DNA of 44,718 bases from a virus: positions 1 to 44,718 of the IMG/VR virus record IMGVR_UViG_3300046665_000419; one strand, given 5' to 3'. Shown here piece after piece: positions 7,801-15,867 of this stretch. The notes below the pieces were generated by a model. That model was not told the DNA's origin. It did not search any database and saw only the letters and a program-made list of their open reading frames with translations. Positions within the stretch are counted from its first letter, which is position 1, and each line of letters opens with the position of its first letter. A program made the translations under genes and the position numbers.

Positions 7801-7980
7801 TGTGGGAACAAGAATGCGGCAGGCCGATAGACTAACAGATTGTTTTTATTGGGGGATTAATGGTGATCTCGACGCGATTCGAACGCGTGACCCCCAGATT
7901 AGGAATCTCTGCCTAGTTATTGGAATTGTTTCCTAGCGTTACCAAGCAGCCGCGTTCCCGCAGATCTATGTGGGAACGCG
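7801..7980. promoter_or_regulatory. Candidate integrase arm sites and late-end inverted repeat
   Basis: TGTGGGAAC occurs on both sides of the attP core, at 7801-7809 and 7969-7977. A related inverted copy forms a 9-bp stem, CGCGTTCCC at 7951-7959 and GGGAACGCG at 7972-7980. These could be arm-type integrase sites. The stem could also end late transcription arriving from the right. No gene lies between 7785 and 7985. Confidence 0.45.
7861..7908 (-). other. attP core: 3' half of tRNA-Arg(CCU)
   Basis: Read on the minus strand this stretch gives anticodon-loop TTCCTAA, the 3' anticodon strand, a variable region, a perfect T arm (ACGCG-TTCGAAT-CGCGT), the 3' acceptor strand, discriminator A and CCA. 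The 5' half of a tRNA is absent, so it is not a working tRNA gene. It is the piece a phage carries to restore the host tRNA after integration. Its place just after the integrase fits attP. Confidence 0.85.
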
Positions 7981-7985
7981 GGACA

Positions 7986-8411
7986 TCACGGCAACTTAAG
8001 CCACTGGCGCACAATAGACGATGCTGTATCGCTCGCCCAGGTCACGATAGCGCCGACCGATATCCCGAGAAGCAAAAGGATGCCACCGAAGCCGGCACCG
8101 AGGATTTTAATCCTTCTCCACTCTGCAATGGACGGCACAACCTCTTCATGATTTTTCTCAACGGTGGCCTTGAGACTCCTGATCTCGTCACGCACCTGCG
8201 CTTCCACTTGGCCCCGGATCGCGATCGTCGTTTCCGTCTTGGAGATCTGTGTGGCCTGCTCATCTAGCCGCCGATGAATGACCGCCCGGCTTTCGTGGGC
8301 GCTTTCTTTCTCTTCCTGGAAATCGTCTCGAATGCGATCAAGACCGTTCTCGACACGCCCGAGCGTCCGCATGATCTCGTGCAACAGGTCGTTGCTTGTC
8401 GGCACTGGCAT
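7986..8411 (-). CDS. Coiled-coil membrane protein (DUF1515-like; lysis module)
   Basis: 141 residues. A long polar, coiled-coil-like N-terminal part (about residues 10-90) is followed by one strong membrane segment (ILGAGFGGILLLLGISVGAIV) near the C terminus. It resembles DUF1515 proteins of rhizobial phages. As last gene of the lysis module, after the spanins, it might be a holin or lysis regulator, but a single C-terminal segment is not diagnostic. ATG 8411 overlaps the stop of the spanin lipoprotein, with AGGAAG upstream. Confidence 0.65.
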   Translation of the reverse strand: MPVPTSNDLLHEIMRTLGRVENGLDRIRDDFQEEKESAHESRAVIHRRLDEQATQISKTETTIAIRGQVEAQVRDEIRSLKATVEKNHEEVVPSIAEWRRIKILGAGFGGILLLLGISVGAIVTWASDTASSIVRQWLKLP

Positions 8412-8623
8412 CACTTCCTGCACATCGGATCTTTGCCGCACTGGATATTGTGCGCGGCGACCTCATTCACAAACGGGCGATCATTGGCGAAGATGAACGA
8501 GCGGGTGGCGGCATTCGGGTGCAGAGCGGAATAGCCGGCGCCGTCACTGGCACCGGTCGTCACTCCACACCCCGCCAATAGCCCGACACAGCTCAGGGTC
8601 AGACATGCTCTGAACCTTTTCAT
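8411..8623 (-). CDS. Outer-membrane spanin lipoprotein (Rz1-like)
   Basis: 70 residues beginning MKRFRACLTLSCVGLLAGC, a lipoprotein signal peptide with lipobox LLAGC. Its start lies inside the gene encoding the inner-membrane partner (8544..8801), overlapping about 80 nt in another frame, the hallmark of overlapping spanin pairs. It should sit in the outer membrane and join the periplasmic partner for the last step of lysis. AAGGAATATC precedes the ATG. Confidence 0.78.
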   Translation of the reverse strand: MKRFRACLTLSCVGLLAGCGVTTGASDGAGYSALHPNAATRSFIFANDRPFVNEVAAHNIQCGKDPMCRK

Positions 8624-8801
8624 CGGTGATATTCCTTTCCTTGAGCTGGTTGATGATGGCTTTGGTCTGCGCCGCCGCGCCGGCCGCCGTGCCATCGGAA
8701 TGACCCTTGATGTAGACCACGCCGACAATGGCGAGGACAGCAGCGACAACCAGCAGCGATAGCCAATTGTTCTTGAGGAAGAGCCAGATGAGCGCCGTCA
8801 T
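8544..8801 (-). CDS. Inner-membrane spanin (Rz-like)
   Basis: 85 residues with one N-terminal membrane anchor (LSLLVVAAVLAIVGVVYI) then a periplasmic helical part (KGHSDGTAAGAAAQTKAIINQLKERN) and two cysteines near the end. Shorter than lambda Rz but typical of small i-spanins. It begins by overlapping the endolysin stop by 4 nt and contains the start of the lipoprotein gene. Confidence 0.75.
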   Translation of the reverse strand: MTALIWLFLKNNWLSLLVVAAVLAIVGVVYIKGHSDGTAAGAAAQTKAIINQLKERNITDEKVQSMSDPELCRAIGGVWSDDRCQ

Positions 8802-9679
8802 GCCGGCGTCACCTGTGCAGCCTGCGGGCCGGTCGGAAGATCGAGCACATCAGTCCGGTGTGCCTGGACACGCTTGGCATACCAGCGATAAGCAGCGCCA
8901 CCGCCGACGAGCACAATCGATGCTACCGTCATGTACATGATCGCATTGTCAATAAAGGTGCTTGAGCCGGAGAACTGCGAAAGCTGATCCTTGGCGCTGG
9001 CGATGTAGCCGGTGACGGCGCCGCCCGCGATACCAGAACCAGAAGTGCCGTCTGCTATCGCTAGAACCGGCATTGGCTTCGCATCAGAGACAAATGCTTT
9101 TGCCTCGCCGCCCGCGGCATAGGAGATTTCCGGCCCTACCGTGCCAGTTGCCCAAGCCTGCCCGACGGCCTTGACGGAAGAGACGCGGGCGGACCAACCC
9201 TTGCCGAAATACTTCCAAGTCTTTAGCGCCTTCAGGAATGCGAGCCGGCGCTCAAGGATGGCGGCAACCAGGCTGTCGTTATCATTGACGCCGCCGGCCG
9301 CGAGAATCGTTCCTTGACCGATAAGGCCATCAATGGCGCCTTGGTAAAGGCCCATGGCTTGAAGCGCGCGTTGCAGCCACTTGATGGATTGCGCTACGCC
9401 GGAATTCACATTGCCGTCAAAGACGACATAGGAAACACCGGGAGCAAGCTTGTCGAGCTTGGCAATATCCCAATAGCGCTTTTGGTAGATGTCCGCGACT
9501 TCGATATCGGTGATAAGCTGGACAGATTGCGTGGTGAGACCGCGCGAAATCCGGTCCTCATTATAGACCCGCTGCGTAACGCCCTTGTTCGTAGCGCCGC
9601 CGGGATCTTTCGGGTTGTTGGTATATCTGCCTTCGCTGATGAGGACCTTTGCGAGAGACCGCGCGAATTCGTTTGCCAT
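8798..9679 (-). CDS. Endolysin, GH108 N-acetylmuramidase with C-terminal membrane segment
   Basis: 293 residues. The N-terminal domain has EGRYTNNPKDPGGATNKGVT, the GH108 signature with the catalytic Glu, followed by a region like PG_binding_3 (FDGNVNSGVAQSIKWLQRAL, about residues 80-175). A Gly/Ala-rich linker leads to a membrane segment (YMTVASIVLVGGGAAYRWYA, about 255-275) and a basic tail. No signal peptide is visible, so the enzyme may be membrane-tethered or rely on a holin. ATG 9679 (MANEF) is chosen for its GGAG; the frame extends further up to 9742 without support. A late element lies 55 nt upstream. Confidence 0.88.
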   Translation of the reverse strand: MANEFARSLAKVLISEGRYTNNPKDPGGATNKGVTQRVYNEDRISRGLTTQSVQLITDIEVADIYQKRYWDIAKLDKLAPGVSYVVFDGNVNSGVAQSIKWLQRALQAMGLYQGAIDGLIGQGTILAAGGVNDNDSLVAAILERRLAFLKALKTWKYFGKGWSARVSSVKAVGQAWATGTVGPEISYAAGGEAKAFVSDAKPMPVLAIADGTSGSGIAGGAVTGYIASAKDQLSQFSGSSTFIDNAIMYMTVASIVLVGGGAAYRWYAKRVQAHRTDVLDLPTGPQAAQVTPA

Positions 9680-9731
9680 TGCCACCGCTCCGTAGGGAAG
9701 ATGGCGGGATAATCGATGGTGCATGGATAGG

Positions 9732-9755
9732 CCGCAAAGCACAGGCTACTTGCCG
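9732..9755 (-). promoter_or_regulatory. Late element copy A (CCTGTGCTTTGC) upstream of endolysin
   Basis: Minus-strand CCTGTGCTTTGC at 9734-9745, within 24 bases identical to copy B at 13394-13417. Its inner edge is 55 nt from the endolysin ATG. One of seven copies, all facing late genes. Likely a promoter or transcript-start/processing signal (inference). Confidence 0.7.
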
Positions 9756-9811
9756 ATAAACTCATACGTGTTAGAAATGAGCTATGTTCTAGTTTTAAGG
9801 GAGATCAATAA

Positions 9812-10789
9812 ATGAGTATTTTTATCGCCGCCGAAAAAGCCATGGAAAACTCAATAAACAACAAGTCCGCAAAATGGCCGAGCCGAGGCGATGAATCTCG
9901 CTTATCTCCTCTGTGCATTCCAGCAATTAAAAGCAGCTTCTCGCTAGAGCGAGGAGAACCGATTTTTACTATTGGATCATGCTTTGCCAGGAATATCGAA
10001 GTCTTCTTACGAAATAACGGCTATCGCGTGCCTGCCCTTGATTTTGATGCTCCCTTTGAAGAACTATGGAGCGGCACTAGAATGAAGTCCGGTTTATTGA
10101 ACAAATACACCCCGCATTCTATGCTTAACGAAGTATCCTTTGCATTTTCAGAGGAGGACGGAGAGGTTTTCCTTGTTGAGGAAAGCCCGGGCGAATTCAT
10201 CGACACACAATTGCACACGAACCGCCCGGTCAGCTTTGAGCGCGGCCTCTATCGGCGCCAGCAGGTAAGGGAATTATACAGAAACGCCATAAGGAATAGC
10301 CGCGTCATCGTTGTCACTTTGGGCCTTATCGAGTCCTGGCTCGACACTAAGACCGAAAAATATCTCAATGAAGCTCCCGTCGGAAAGATTTTGAAGAACA
10401 ACCCAAACCGGTTTTCATTCGGTGTTCTCTCTCCCGACGATGCCATTTTTTCCGTGCTGGAAACTCTGCGACTTATGAAAATAAACGGTCATCAGGATCA
10501 GCGTGTCTTGCTGACTGTATCGCCCGTCCCGCTTCAGCGGACCTTCACGGAACAGGATGTCTTGGTGGCGAATGAGTATTCCAAAGCCGTCTTGCGCGTA
10601 GCGGCGCAGCAGGCGGTGGAACTATGCGATTGGGTGGAATATTACCCTAGCTATGAAAGCGTCACCCTCTCAGACCCAGCCTTGTCTTGGGAGGATGATC
10701 TTATTCATGTCCGGAATCCAATGGTGTCAGCCAACGTGGAGCGGATGCTATCGGCCTATCAGCCGCAAGCACTAGAGCCGGTTCTTTGA
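9812..10789 (+). CDS. GSCFA-domain protein (moron)
   Basis: 325 residues. The eponymous GSCFA motif is in IFTIGSCFARNIEVFLRNNGY (about residues 52-72). Further family blocks are VTLGLIESWLD and LLTVSPVPLQRTF, then ANEYSKAVLRVAA. GSCFA proteins are related to SGNH-type hydrolases and are often encoded near surface-polysaccharide genes. The biochemical role is not firmly known. Here it runs against the late genes, between the fibre and endolysin genes, overlaps the fibre's end by 18 nt, and is visibly richer in A and T than its neighbours. These are all signs of a transferred moron. It has its own ribosome site (AAGGGAGATC). A lysogen-expressed surface modification or co-factor for the fibre is plausible but unproven. 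Confidence 0.85.
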   Translation: MSIFIAAEKAMENSINNKSAKWPSRGDESRLSPLCIPAIKSSFSLERGEPIFTIGSCFARNIEVFLRNNGYRVPALDFDAPFEELWSGTRMKSGLLNKYTPHSMLNEVSFAFSEEDGEVFLVEESPGEFIDTQLHTNRPVSFERGLYRRQQVRELYRNAIRNSRVIVVTLGLIESWLDTKTEKYLNEAPVGKILKNNPNRFSFGVLSPDDAIFSVLETLRLMKINGHQDQRVLLTVSPVPLQRTFTEQDVLVANEYSKAVLRVAAQQAVELCDWVEYYPSYESVTLSDPALSWEDDLIHVRNPMVSANVERMLSAYQPQALEPVL

Positions 10790-13363
10790 TTGTATTGTCA
10801 CGGTGATGGCGGCCCCGGTACGGTTCTCGAAATAGACCCCGGTCGTACCGGCTGAGATCGTGAAGTTTCCGTCCGTGCCTGTCGTGCCTGTCAATGTTCC
10901 CGTCGTCAGGATCACGTTCGCGCCGAACGTCGTCAGCGCCAAGCACTGAGGCGTAGCGGATACACGGACACTAAAGATGCCGTTCGGCAATGCCGCGCCA
11001 GACCCACTGGTACCGATGCTGATCTGCTGATGCGTGGCCTGAAGACCTGGCAGCAGATATACGCCGTCATCGGCAATGGTAACCCGCTCGAAATTCGGCG
11101 CGCCATCCCACTCATTGCCGTCGCCTAGCATCGAAATCGGTATTGGAAGAGCAGCGATGCTGTACGCGCCGCGCAGCTTATTGTTGGAGACACTGCCGGC
11201 GAGCGTGGTGGAGGAAATATAGATGCCACGCCCTTCGGTCCCGTTGACGGCGTCAACGATATTGTCCTCGATATAGGCGAACGATGCCGTGGTGGTAACG
11301 ACCTGAATGCCAGCCCGGGTAGTCGCCAGCCGACCCCAACCAAGCACCTTATTGCCGGCGACATTGAGACGGGAGACGCCGGTATCGTAGCTGACGCCAA
11401 GGCAGGAAATGCCGTGCAGGCCGGAGTTTTTCACGACATTGTCGAAGATGTAGAGGCCACGAACTGTGGAAGACACGGTGATGCCAGTGCCGTCACAATC
11501 CTCGACGCTATTGGCCCGGATGAGCAGGGAGCGAAGGGCCTGACCGACCGCCGAAATGCCATTCCCCGGCACGCCGACGACATCGTTGTTGATGATCCTC
11601 GTCGTTGGGGAGCGCGAATTGATGCCGCCCGCACCATTGGCCGCATTGCCGCCATAGACCTTGTTGCCGTCGAAGGTGATTTCATGGGTACCCTCATGGG
11701 TATCGAGCCCGGTGAAATCATTTTCGGCAACGATATTTCCAGTGACATAGATACGCGACGGGCCGCCGTCCAGCGATCCCATGGTAGTGAAGGCATGACG
11801 AGTTCGCGTGTAAAAACCGCCATAGATGCGACCAACGTCACAGGCACCCCACAGGGCAACGCCGTAGCCGGGGAAACCATTAGCCACATCATTGCGGCCG
11901 TCCGCGACGATGCCCGGATTATGCCCGATATTGCGACAGGTGCGGTAAAGGACGCCGGGGCCGGCAAACGTATCATAATTTGGTCCGATAACGCTTGCAC
12001 CGTCCACGTAGAACATTTCGACAAGGCTGATATTCTGCGTCTGGAAGCCGGTCAGCCTGCCTTCGCCGGTAACCCGAAAGTTTTTGACCGGTATGACTTT
12101 CTGGACATTGCCACCCCTGGCGACGGTGTAGGAAAAGTCGGATTGCCAGGACCCGAAGATCTTGCGGTCGAAATACAGCGTGTTGTCGGTGATGCTCTTG
12201 ATCACCAAGCTCTCACCGGACTTGTATCCAATGGCCGCACTATCGGTAGAATAGTCGGCGGTATCCTTCAGGATGACCCAATCGCCGGCCGCGAATCCCG
12301 AGGCGTCCGCCACCGGAACACTCACATCGAGCGCATTGACACTGGCGGTGATCGCAGATTGAAAGCCCTTCGAGCCCGTCGCCTTGATCATGGACGCGGT
12401 GGCAAGCGGGTTATGTTGGATCGTGGCGCCTTGTCCGACACACACCTCTATGTCGTCAGAGGTGCCTTCGATGCTCGTTAAAAGATACGTACCGGAGCGT
12501 TCGAATGTTAGCTTTCCGCCACCGCGCAGCGCTAAATAGGCAAGCGCGTCTTGTGCGGAAGATGAGCAGTCGGCCCCGCGAAAACCGCCAGCTTGTTCAA
12601 TACGAACAAGCGTGTCCGTCTTTTCCCAATATGCACCGTCTAGAGACTGCACCCATAGCGGATGCGCCGGTTCTGTTGCAGAATAGGTAAGCTCATCATC
12701 GCCACCGTCACCCGGATACGTGTGTCCACCTGTCCTAATTGTTTTGATCGTCGGCTTTATATTTGCCAAAGATACCGCGAGCGCAGTGTCATAAAATGGC
12801 ACCTCGATAGGACCGGCCTGGCCGATGAGGCTGGCGACCGCGAGATCGCCGGCAATACGGGCGGCCTGCTCAATTGTGTCGGCGCTGATCCGTGCTGCCA
12901 TTTCTGCGGCATCTGCAGCAATCCGCGCCGAAGTTTCGGCATCTAGATTTGCCTGGACCTGAGCTACGGAATTCCCTCGATCAATGATTTCCTGCGCAAT
13001 ATCCGCCGTATTCTGATCGATGTCGCGCCTGGCTTCCTGATTTTCGATCTCAAGGCGATTGAGCGCATAATTGAAATTCGAGATCGGCAGCGGGCCACCA
13101 TTGGCGAACTGGTCAGATCGAGCCGGTGCGCGCATGCCGTAGATCACGACATTCCCGATAACTCCGGAATTCATGATCACGGCGGCATTGGTCGAGATGC
13201 CATCCACATAGGTCGCGCTTACGGTGTAGTCAGTGCGCTGCGCATCGTTAACAACCACCAAAAGATCAGCGTTGTCGAACAGGGGAAAGTTGACCGCAAA
13301 TGTCGTCGTCGAGACGACGGGATCATAGGTCGTTTTGCGGAGCGAGGGCGTGATCGTAACCAT
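10772..13363 (-). CDS. Tail fibre/tailspike with T7-type N-terminus and beta-helix
   Basis: 863 residues. The first about 110 residues (TTTFAVNFPLFDNADLLVVV...FNYALNRLEIENQEARRD) are the phage T7-type tail-fibre attachment domain. Then comes a short coiled coil (about 115-185, repeats of ARIAADAAEMAARISAD). The centre (about 240-770) reads as a right-handed parallel beta-helix with runs such as NIVAENDFTGLDTHEGTHEI, IINNDVV, NVVKNSGLHGIS and NKVLGWG, as in pectate-lyase-like tailspikes. A final beta domain closes it. It should bind, and perhaps cleave, a surface polysaccharide. ATG 13363 is chosen because it starts the known fold; an upstream start at 13474 only reads through the late element. 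Confidence 0.88.
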   Translation of the reverse strand: MVTITPSLRKTTYDPVVSTTTFAVNFPLFDNADLLVVVNDAQRTDYTVSATYVDGISTNAAVIMNSGVIGNVVIYGMRAPARSDQFANGGPLPISNFNYALNRLEIENQEARRDIDQNTADIAQEIIDRGNSVAQVQANLDAETSARIAADAAEMAARISADTIEQAARIAGDLAVASLIGQAGPIEVPFYDTALAVSLANIKPTIKTIRTGGHTYPGDGGDDELTYSATEPAHPLWVQSLDGAYWEKTDTLVRIEQAGGFRGADCSSSAQDALAYLALRGGGKLTFERSGTYLLTSIEGTSDDIEVCVGQGATIQHNPLATASMIKATGSKGFQSAITASVNALDVSVPVADASGFAAGDWVILKDTADYSTDSAAIGYKSGESLVIKSITDNTLYFDRKIFGSWQSDFSYTVARGGNVQKVIPVKNFRVTGEGRLTGFQTQNISLVEMFYVDGASVIGPNYDTFAGPGVLYRTCRNIGHNPGIVADGRNDVANGFPGYGVALWGACDVGRIYGGFYTRTRHAFTTMGSLDGGPSRIYVTGNIVAENDFTGLDTHEGTHEITFDGNKVYGGNAANGAGGINSRSPTTRIINNDVVGVPGNGISAVGQALRSLLIRANSVEDCDGTGITVSSTVRGLYIFDNVVKNSGLHGISCLGVSYDTGVSRLNVAGNKVLGWGRLATTRAGIQVVTTTASFAYIEDNIVDAVNGTEGRGIYISSTTLAGSVSNNKLRGAYSIAALPIPISMLGDGNEWDGAPNFERVTIADDGVYLLPGLQATHQQISIGTSGSGAALPNGIFSVRVSATPQCLALTTFGANVILTTGTLTGTTGTDGNFTISAGTTGVYFENRTGAAITVTIQSKNRL

Positions 13364-13393
13364 GGCCGGGATAATCCCCGACCATGGAAGTGC

Positions 13394-13417
13394 CCGCAAA
13401 GCACAGGCTACTTGCCG
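13394..13417 (-). promoter_or_regulatory. Late element copy B upstream of tail fibre
   Basis: Minus-strand CCTGTGCTTTGC at 13396-13407, 33 nt from the fibre ATG. The stop codon of the preceding ejection protein (TAG, 13408-13410) abuts it. 24 bases are identical to copy A, and a further block (GGATAATC read on plus) recurs downstream of both. Confidence 0.7.
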
Positions 13418-15867
13418 CCGAGCGCAGCCCCAAGGTTCGGCGCCCGCTGCGGCGCGACATCGCCCGGTTGCCACCAGAACCTTTGACCATAGTCCTTTTC
13501 GATACGGTTCTTGTAGCGGCGGAAGGACTCGCGATAGTGCGGATCAACCATCGTCTGCATGAAATCGAAGACGAGGCGATCGGTGGCGATCTTCGTATAC
13601 CAGAGCGAGGAACCGGGCACCCATGCCTTGACATGCTGTGCCAGCATCTTGCCGGTCAGCGGCTTGTCGCCTGTGTAGACATCCTTGTTTGCCAGCGCCT
13701 GAGCGAGGTCACCAGCGGCCGAGAAGATCTCTCCTGGCACTGGACCTGCCGCATACTGCATGATGCCTTCTCCGCCACGCGTGGAGGCGGAATAGGCAAG
13801 ATCGCCAGCCATGCCGAGACCGCCGCCGCGCATCACCGCCTGAAGCCAGAAATGCGGGCTGTTCATGTCGAGCGGGTCTTGACCGGAGATCAGCGATTGC
13901 ATCTGAGCCGTTACCGCCCCGGCGATCGTCACCATCGTGAGCAGCTTTGCGCCGGCCGAGGCTTTCCCCCACGCACCATCCTGAATGGCGGCGCGCGTCA
14001 TGTGCGTCATCATGAACGTCATCGGGAACGACTTGAATTGTGTGGCCGAGCGAACCGCTTCACCAAGCAGCGTCCCGCGCTTCGTGCCCATCGTCATCGC
14101 GCCACGGATACGAGCATCCGGCTCGATGACGGCGAAGTGACGTTCGTCGATGATGGCCGACATCAACCTGTCCGCAAGCTTCTGATCCTCGACGGCGTTC
14201 ACATTGAAGAAGCGGGCGCCATCGGCTTCGAGCGGCGGGGTCGCTCTGAGCTTGTCCCAATCAGAGGCGCTGAAACCGTATCGATCCAGGAAGCCGCGAA
14301 AGGCAGGATCAAGCTTCTCGAATGCATCGCCAGCCGATCGGGCGACGAGACCATTGAATTCCATCGACCAGGCGCGCTTCAGCCCTTCCGTCCAGACATT
14401 GATGCCTGTGATCCGCATCGTCGTATCCGCGATGCGCGCAGTCAGACCGTCACCGACGACCTGATCGGCAAATCGCTTGGAGCCGAGGGCATGATCAATC
14501 ACCGAATGAGCGGTAAGGTTGATCTGCCGGGCCAGCTCTTCGGCGCCGTGGCGGTTCGTCGTCAGATCGCGGACGGTGCGCGCAAGCACGGCGGCGGCCG
14601 GGATGCCATTGTAGTTTGCGGCCAGCATCGCCGTCATGCTATCGCCGGGGAGCGCGGAGACAACGGCAGAGCCTAGGCTTGCCGCCGTCTTGATGTTGCG
14701 GAGACCGCCAGCCACACCAGCGATCAGTTCGCTTTGCGGAATGCCGAGCTTGCCGGTCACTGAGTCATAGGTGTTCTGCACCGCCGCCGGGCTGTTCATC
14801 GAGAGCGAGCGCTTGATCTTCTTGCCGACGCTGGCGTTTCGCAGCTTGTCATCCGCGACGGCGACATCGAGGAGGCTTTTGAAATTCGCCTCGTACTGCG
14901 GCCCTAGTAGCTCCACCAGCGAGATTTCGCGGCCCATGGCACCGAGATGGCCCATCATCGTATTGTAGAGGCCACCGCTGCCCATGCCGTATTTCTGCAT
15001 GAGCTTGATGTAGGAGTCCGGATTGTCGAAACGGAAGGTGCGGAGCTGGTTCGACATCGCGCCGCTGCCATTGCCGACGCCGCGAGCAAGCCGGATATCG
15101 TCATAGGCGTTCGCGATGATTCCAGGAACCGCCGCCTTTGGCGCTTCCCCGAAACCGGCCTTGTCCATGACACGCATGTTTCCGGCCTCAACTTCCGTCA
15201 TCAGGTCGTTGACGAACTCCTGTTGCGAGAATTTGCGGAGCCGGCCGGAATCCCAATATTGCGGAAGACGCCAGTCCTCAAGAACGGAGAGCCGCTTGCC
15301 GCTTTGCTTCACCCGGCCGACGGCGTAGTCCGTCGCGCGCTTCCAGCCGTTCGCCGCAGCCTTGGCGGCATCATCGCCGGTATCGGAGCCGAATAGTTCG
15401 CGAACCACGTTCCAGACGGACTCCGTGTCCTGTGACAGGCCGGCCAGCTTTGAGGCGTATGGCTCCATGGCTCCATTCATGAAGCCGAGGAGGCGCTTGG
15501 TGACAGCCTCGCTATGGGAGTCGACGTTGAGCGCGTTCCCGGTCTCCGCGCCGCCCTCGTAATTGTCTCGGACAAGGACGCTATGCAGGCCGACCGTCTT
15601 GCCGTCGGGGTGGAGCTCCATGCGGTTCAGCACTTCTTGATGCGTGATCGCCTGATGTGCGGCCATAAGCTGGCGTTCCCGCGCAGCCTGCGCCATCGCA
15701 CGAGCCGCCTCAAGCGCGCCGGCAGCATCGGCGGACGCTGGGGGCATTGCGGGGTAGAGACGGCCCTGCATGCCCTCGTGCAGCGCCAGCGCGTCATCAG
15801 CCTGCTTTTGCGTAATCCGCTTAGACTGGACGAGACGGCCAAGGCAATTCGAGATCAATGAGGCCAT
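13408..15867 (-). CDS. Large internal virion (DNA-ejection) protein
   Basis: 819 residues. The size, its place between the tail tubes/ejection genes and the fibre, and its helical, Ala/Met-rich composition match the last large ejection protein of T7- and BPP-1-like podoviruses (the position of T7 gp16). A hydrophobic stretch near residues 640-670 (AKLLTMVTIAGAVTAQ) could enter the membrane. No enzymatic domain recognised. The start ATG 15867 overlaps the preceding stop (TGATG). It ends in GGK followed by TAG inside late element B. Confidence 0.72.
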   Translation of the reverse strand: MASLISNCLGRLVQSKRITQKQADDALALHEGMQGRLYPAMPPASADAAGALEAARAMAQAARERQLMAAHQAITHQEVLNRMELHPDGKTVGLHSVLVRDNYEGGAETGNALNVDSHSEAVTKRLLGFMNGAMEPYASKLAGLSQDTESVWNVVRELFGSDTGDDAAKAAANGWKRATDYAVGRVKQSGKRLSVLEDWRLPQYWDSGRLRKFSQQEFVNDLMTEVEAGNMRVMDKAGFGEAPKAAVPGIIANAYDDIRLARGVGNGSGAMSNQLRTFRFDNPDSYIKLMQKYGMGSGGLYNTMMGHLGAMGREISLVELLGPQYEANFKSLLDVAVADDKLRNASVGKKIKRSLSMNSPAAVQNTYDSVTGKLGIPQSELIAGVAGGLRNIKTAASLGSAVVSALPGDSMTAMLAANYNGIPAAAVLARTVRDLTTNRHGAEELARQINLTAHSVIDHALGSKRFADQVVGDGLTARIADTTMRITGINVWTEGLKRAWSMEFNGLVARSAGDAFEKLDPAFRGFLDRYGFSASDWDKLRATPPLEADGARFFNVNAVEDQKLADRLMSAIIDERHFAVIEPDARIRGAMTMGTKRGTLLGEAVRSATQFKSFPMTFMMTHMTRAAIQDGAWGKASAGAKLLTMVTIAGAVTAQMQSLISGQDPLDMNSPHFWLQAVMRGGGLGMAGDLAYSASTRGGEGIMQYAAGPVPGEIFSAAGDLAQALANKDVYTGDKPLTGKMLAQHVKAWVPGSSLWYTKIATDRLVFDFMQTMVDPHYRESFRRYKNRIEKDYGQRFWWQPGDVAPQRAPNLGAALGGK

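Noticed and set aside
7861-7908. Complete phage tRNA gene
   Set aside because: Only the anticodon loop to CCA part fits; the D arm and 5' acceptor strand are missing.
9732-9755. Late element as a sigma54 promoter
   Set aside because: Sigma54 sites need GG and GC ten bases apart (TGGC...TTGC); the element lacks the GG at the right distance in all copies.
10772-13363. Diversity-generating retroelement target in the tail fibre
   Set aside because: The BPP-1-like head module suggested it, but no reverse transcriptase gene or template repeat is visible in the window.
11414-14676. Plus-strand frames of 355 and 430 residues
   Set aside because: They lie antisense to the tailspike and ejection protein and show no domain or ribosome site.
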